Source: Aestuariivivens insulae
GTDB lineage: Bacteria > Bacteroidota > Bacteroidia > Flavobacteriales > Flavobacteriaceae
DNA: 64,000 nucleotides
NCBI RefSeq assembly: GCF_022662195.1
Contig: NZ_JAKMCS010000004.1
Location: 1 to 64,000, forward strand
Direction: 5' to 3'
The position numbers and the translations under genes are program-made. A model generated the notes under the pieces. That model did not search any database, had not been told where the DNA came from, and saw only the letters and a list, made by a program, of their open reading frames with translations. This document shows, one piece after another, positions 63,827 to 64,000 of this stretch; positions within the stretch are counted from its first letter, which is position 1, and each line of letters opens with the position of its first letter.

Positions 63827-63885
63827 AATTGAATTGTTTATTGTTTATACTTTTTTTGATTACACTATCTAATAATTTGTGACAT

Positions 63886-63914
63886 AAAAAAAAGAGCCAC
63901 ATCACTGTAGCCCT
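63886..63914 (-). terminator. Terminator after the gene entering from the right
   Basis: On the minus strand AGGGCTAC-AGTGAT-GTGGCTCT forms an 8-bp stem with two G-U pairs, then eight T residues. It lies 23 bases past the stop at 63938. Confidence 0.7.
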
Positions 63915-63937
63915 CGTTTAAGTCTTCTTGATCGTTG

Positions 63938-64000
63938 TCATGCCACCACTTCTTCATCAACCACATGCTCCCCTACAATGCTTTCTTCTGCCAATGGTGT
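63938..64000 (-). CDS. C-terminal end of a gene entering from the right
   Basis: The minus strand reads TPLAEESIVGEHVVDEEVVA before a TGA at 63938, then a terminator. Only 20 residues are visible, acidic and compatible with the tail of an element protein. No family can be named. Confidence 0.4.
   Translation of the reverse strand, partial: TPLAEESIVGEHVVDEEVVA

Larger units (their letters stand above)
55271..64000. mobile_element. Putative integrated element, left end (continues past window)
   Basis: The region runs from the tRNA scar to the right edge. It contains unrecognised cargo genes, an attC-like cassette and a recombination/replication set: RadC-like JAB protein, GIY-YIG/NUMOD protein, RepA-like ATPase and Sak4-like ATPase, nearly all on the minus strand. 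It lacks chromosomal housekeeping genes. No integrase is visible; one is predicted near the far end beside the intact tRNA. Whether it is a plasmid-like element, conjugative element or prophage is open. Confidence 0.55.

Overview
The window reads as a chromosomal segment of a marine-type member of the Flavobacteriaceae (Bacteroidota). Supporting signs are low GC, a TonB-linked outer-membrane receptor, a type IX secretion C-terminal signal (51140-53698), a PNGase F-like glycosidase, a flavobacterial-style two-domain universal stress protein, and promoters with the Bacteroidota -7 element TAnnTTTG. The genus cannot be named from the sequence alone.

Layout. (1) 1-3260 is accessory DNA: the end of an IS3-type element has cut a group II intron fragment, and the intron abuts the first of three attC-like imperfect palindromes, each sitting just before a small gene (GNAT acetyltransferase, a 127-aa unknown, and a third copy at 59.4 kb). 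(2) 3.5-49.8 kb is mostly ordinary chromosome: TonB receptor, Crp/Fnr regulator, sulfatase, stress protein, MATE and MFS exporters, QueD-like enzyme, LpxH, a Fic protein with a striking operator-like array, RecJ carrying an in-frame repeat insertion, PNGase F-like protein, alkaline phosphatase, RsmI, thymidine kinase, alanine racemase, MscL, Asd, M28 and S9 peptidases, MtgA, the accC-accB-fabH and rpmF-DUF177 clusters, PdxA and riboflavin synthase. Intergenic spaces hold several flavobacterial-type dispersed repeats. (3) 49.8-55.3 kb is a decay zone with a truncated nuclease-like gene, a frameshifted membrane-protein gene, a T9SS cargo protein, a lipoprotein and an outer-membrane gene cut at a repeat. 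(4) From 55271 to the right edge lies what looks like one end of an integrated element: a bare 3' end of a tRNA gene, cargo genes (serine-protease lipoprotein, a three-gene TIGR04255 operon, an attC-like cassette), then a replication/recombination module (RadC-like protein, GIY-YIG/NUMOD protein, RepA-like ATPase, Sak4-like ATPase). Its integrase and the intact tRNA would lie beyond 64 kb.

How parts work together. fabH-accB-accC starts fatty-acid synthesis; rpmF and DUF177 form the usual neighbouring ribosomal pair. tdk and alr overlap, as do rsmI and the esterase gene, suggesting translational coupling. The most unusual material is the cassette-like repeat system with its intron, the Fic operator, the repeat inside recJ, the two ~97-bp repeats whose loop is inverted relative to their arms, and the tRNA-bounded element. 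Everything here comes from reading the sequence; family names rest on recognised motifs, with no database search.
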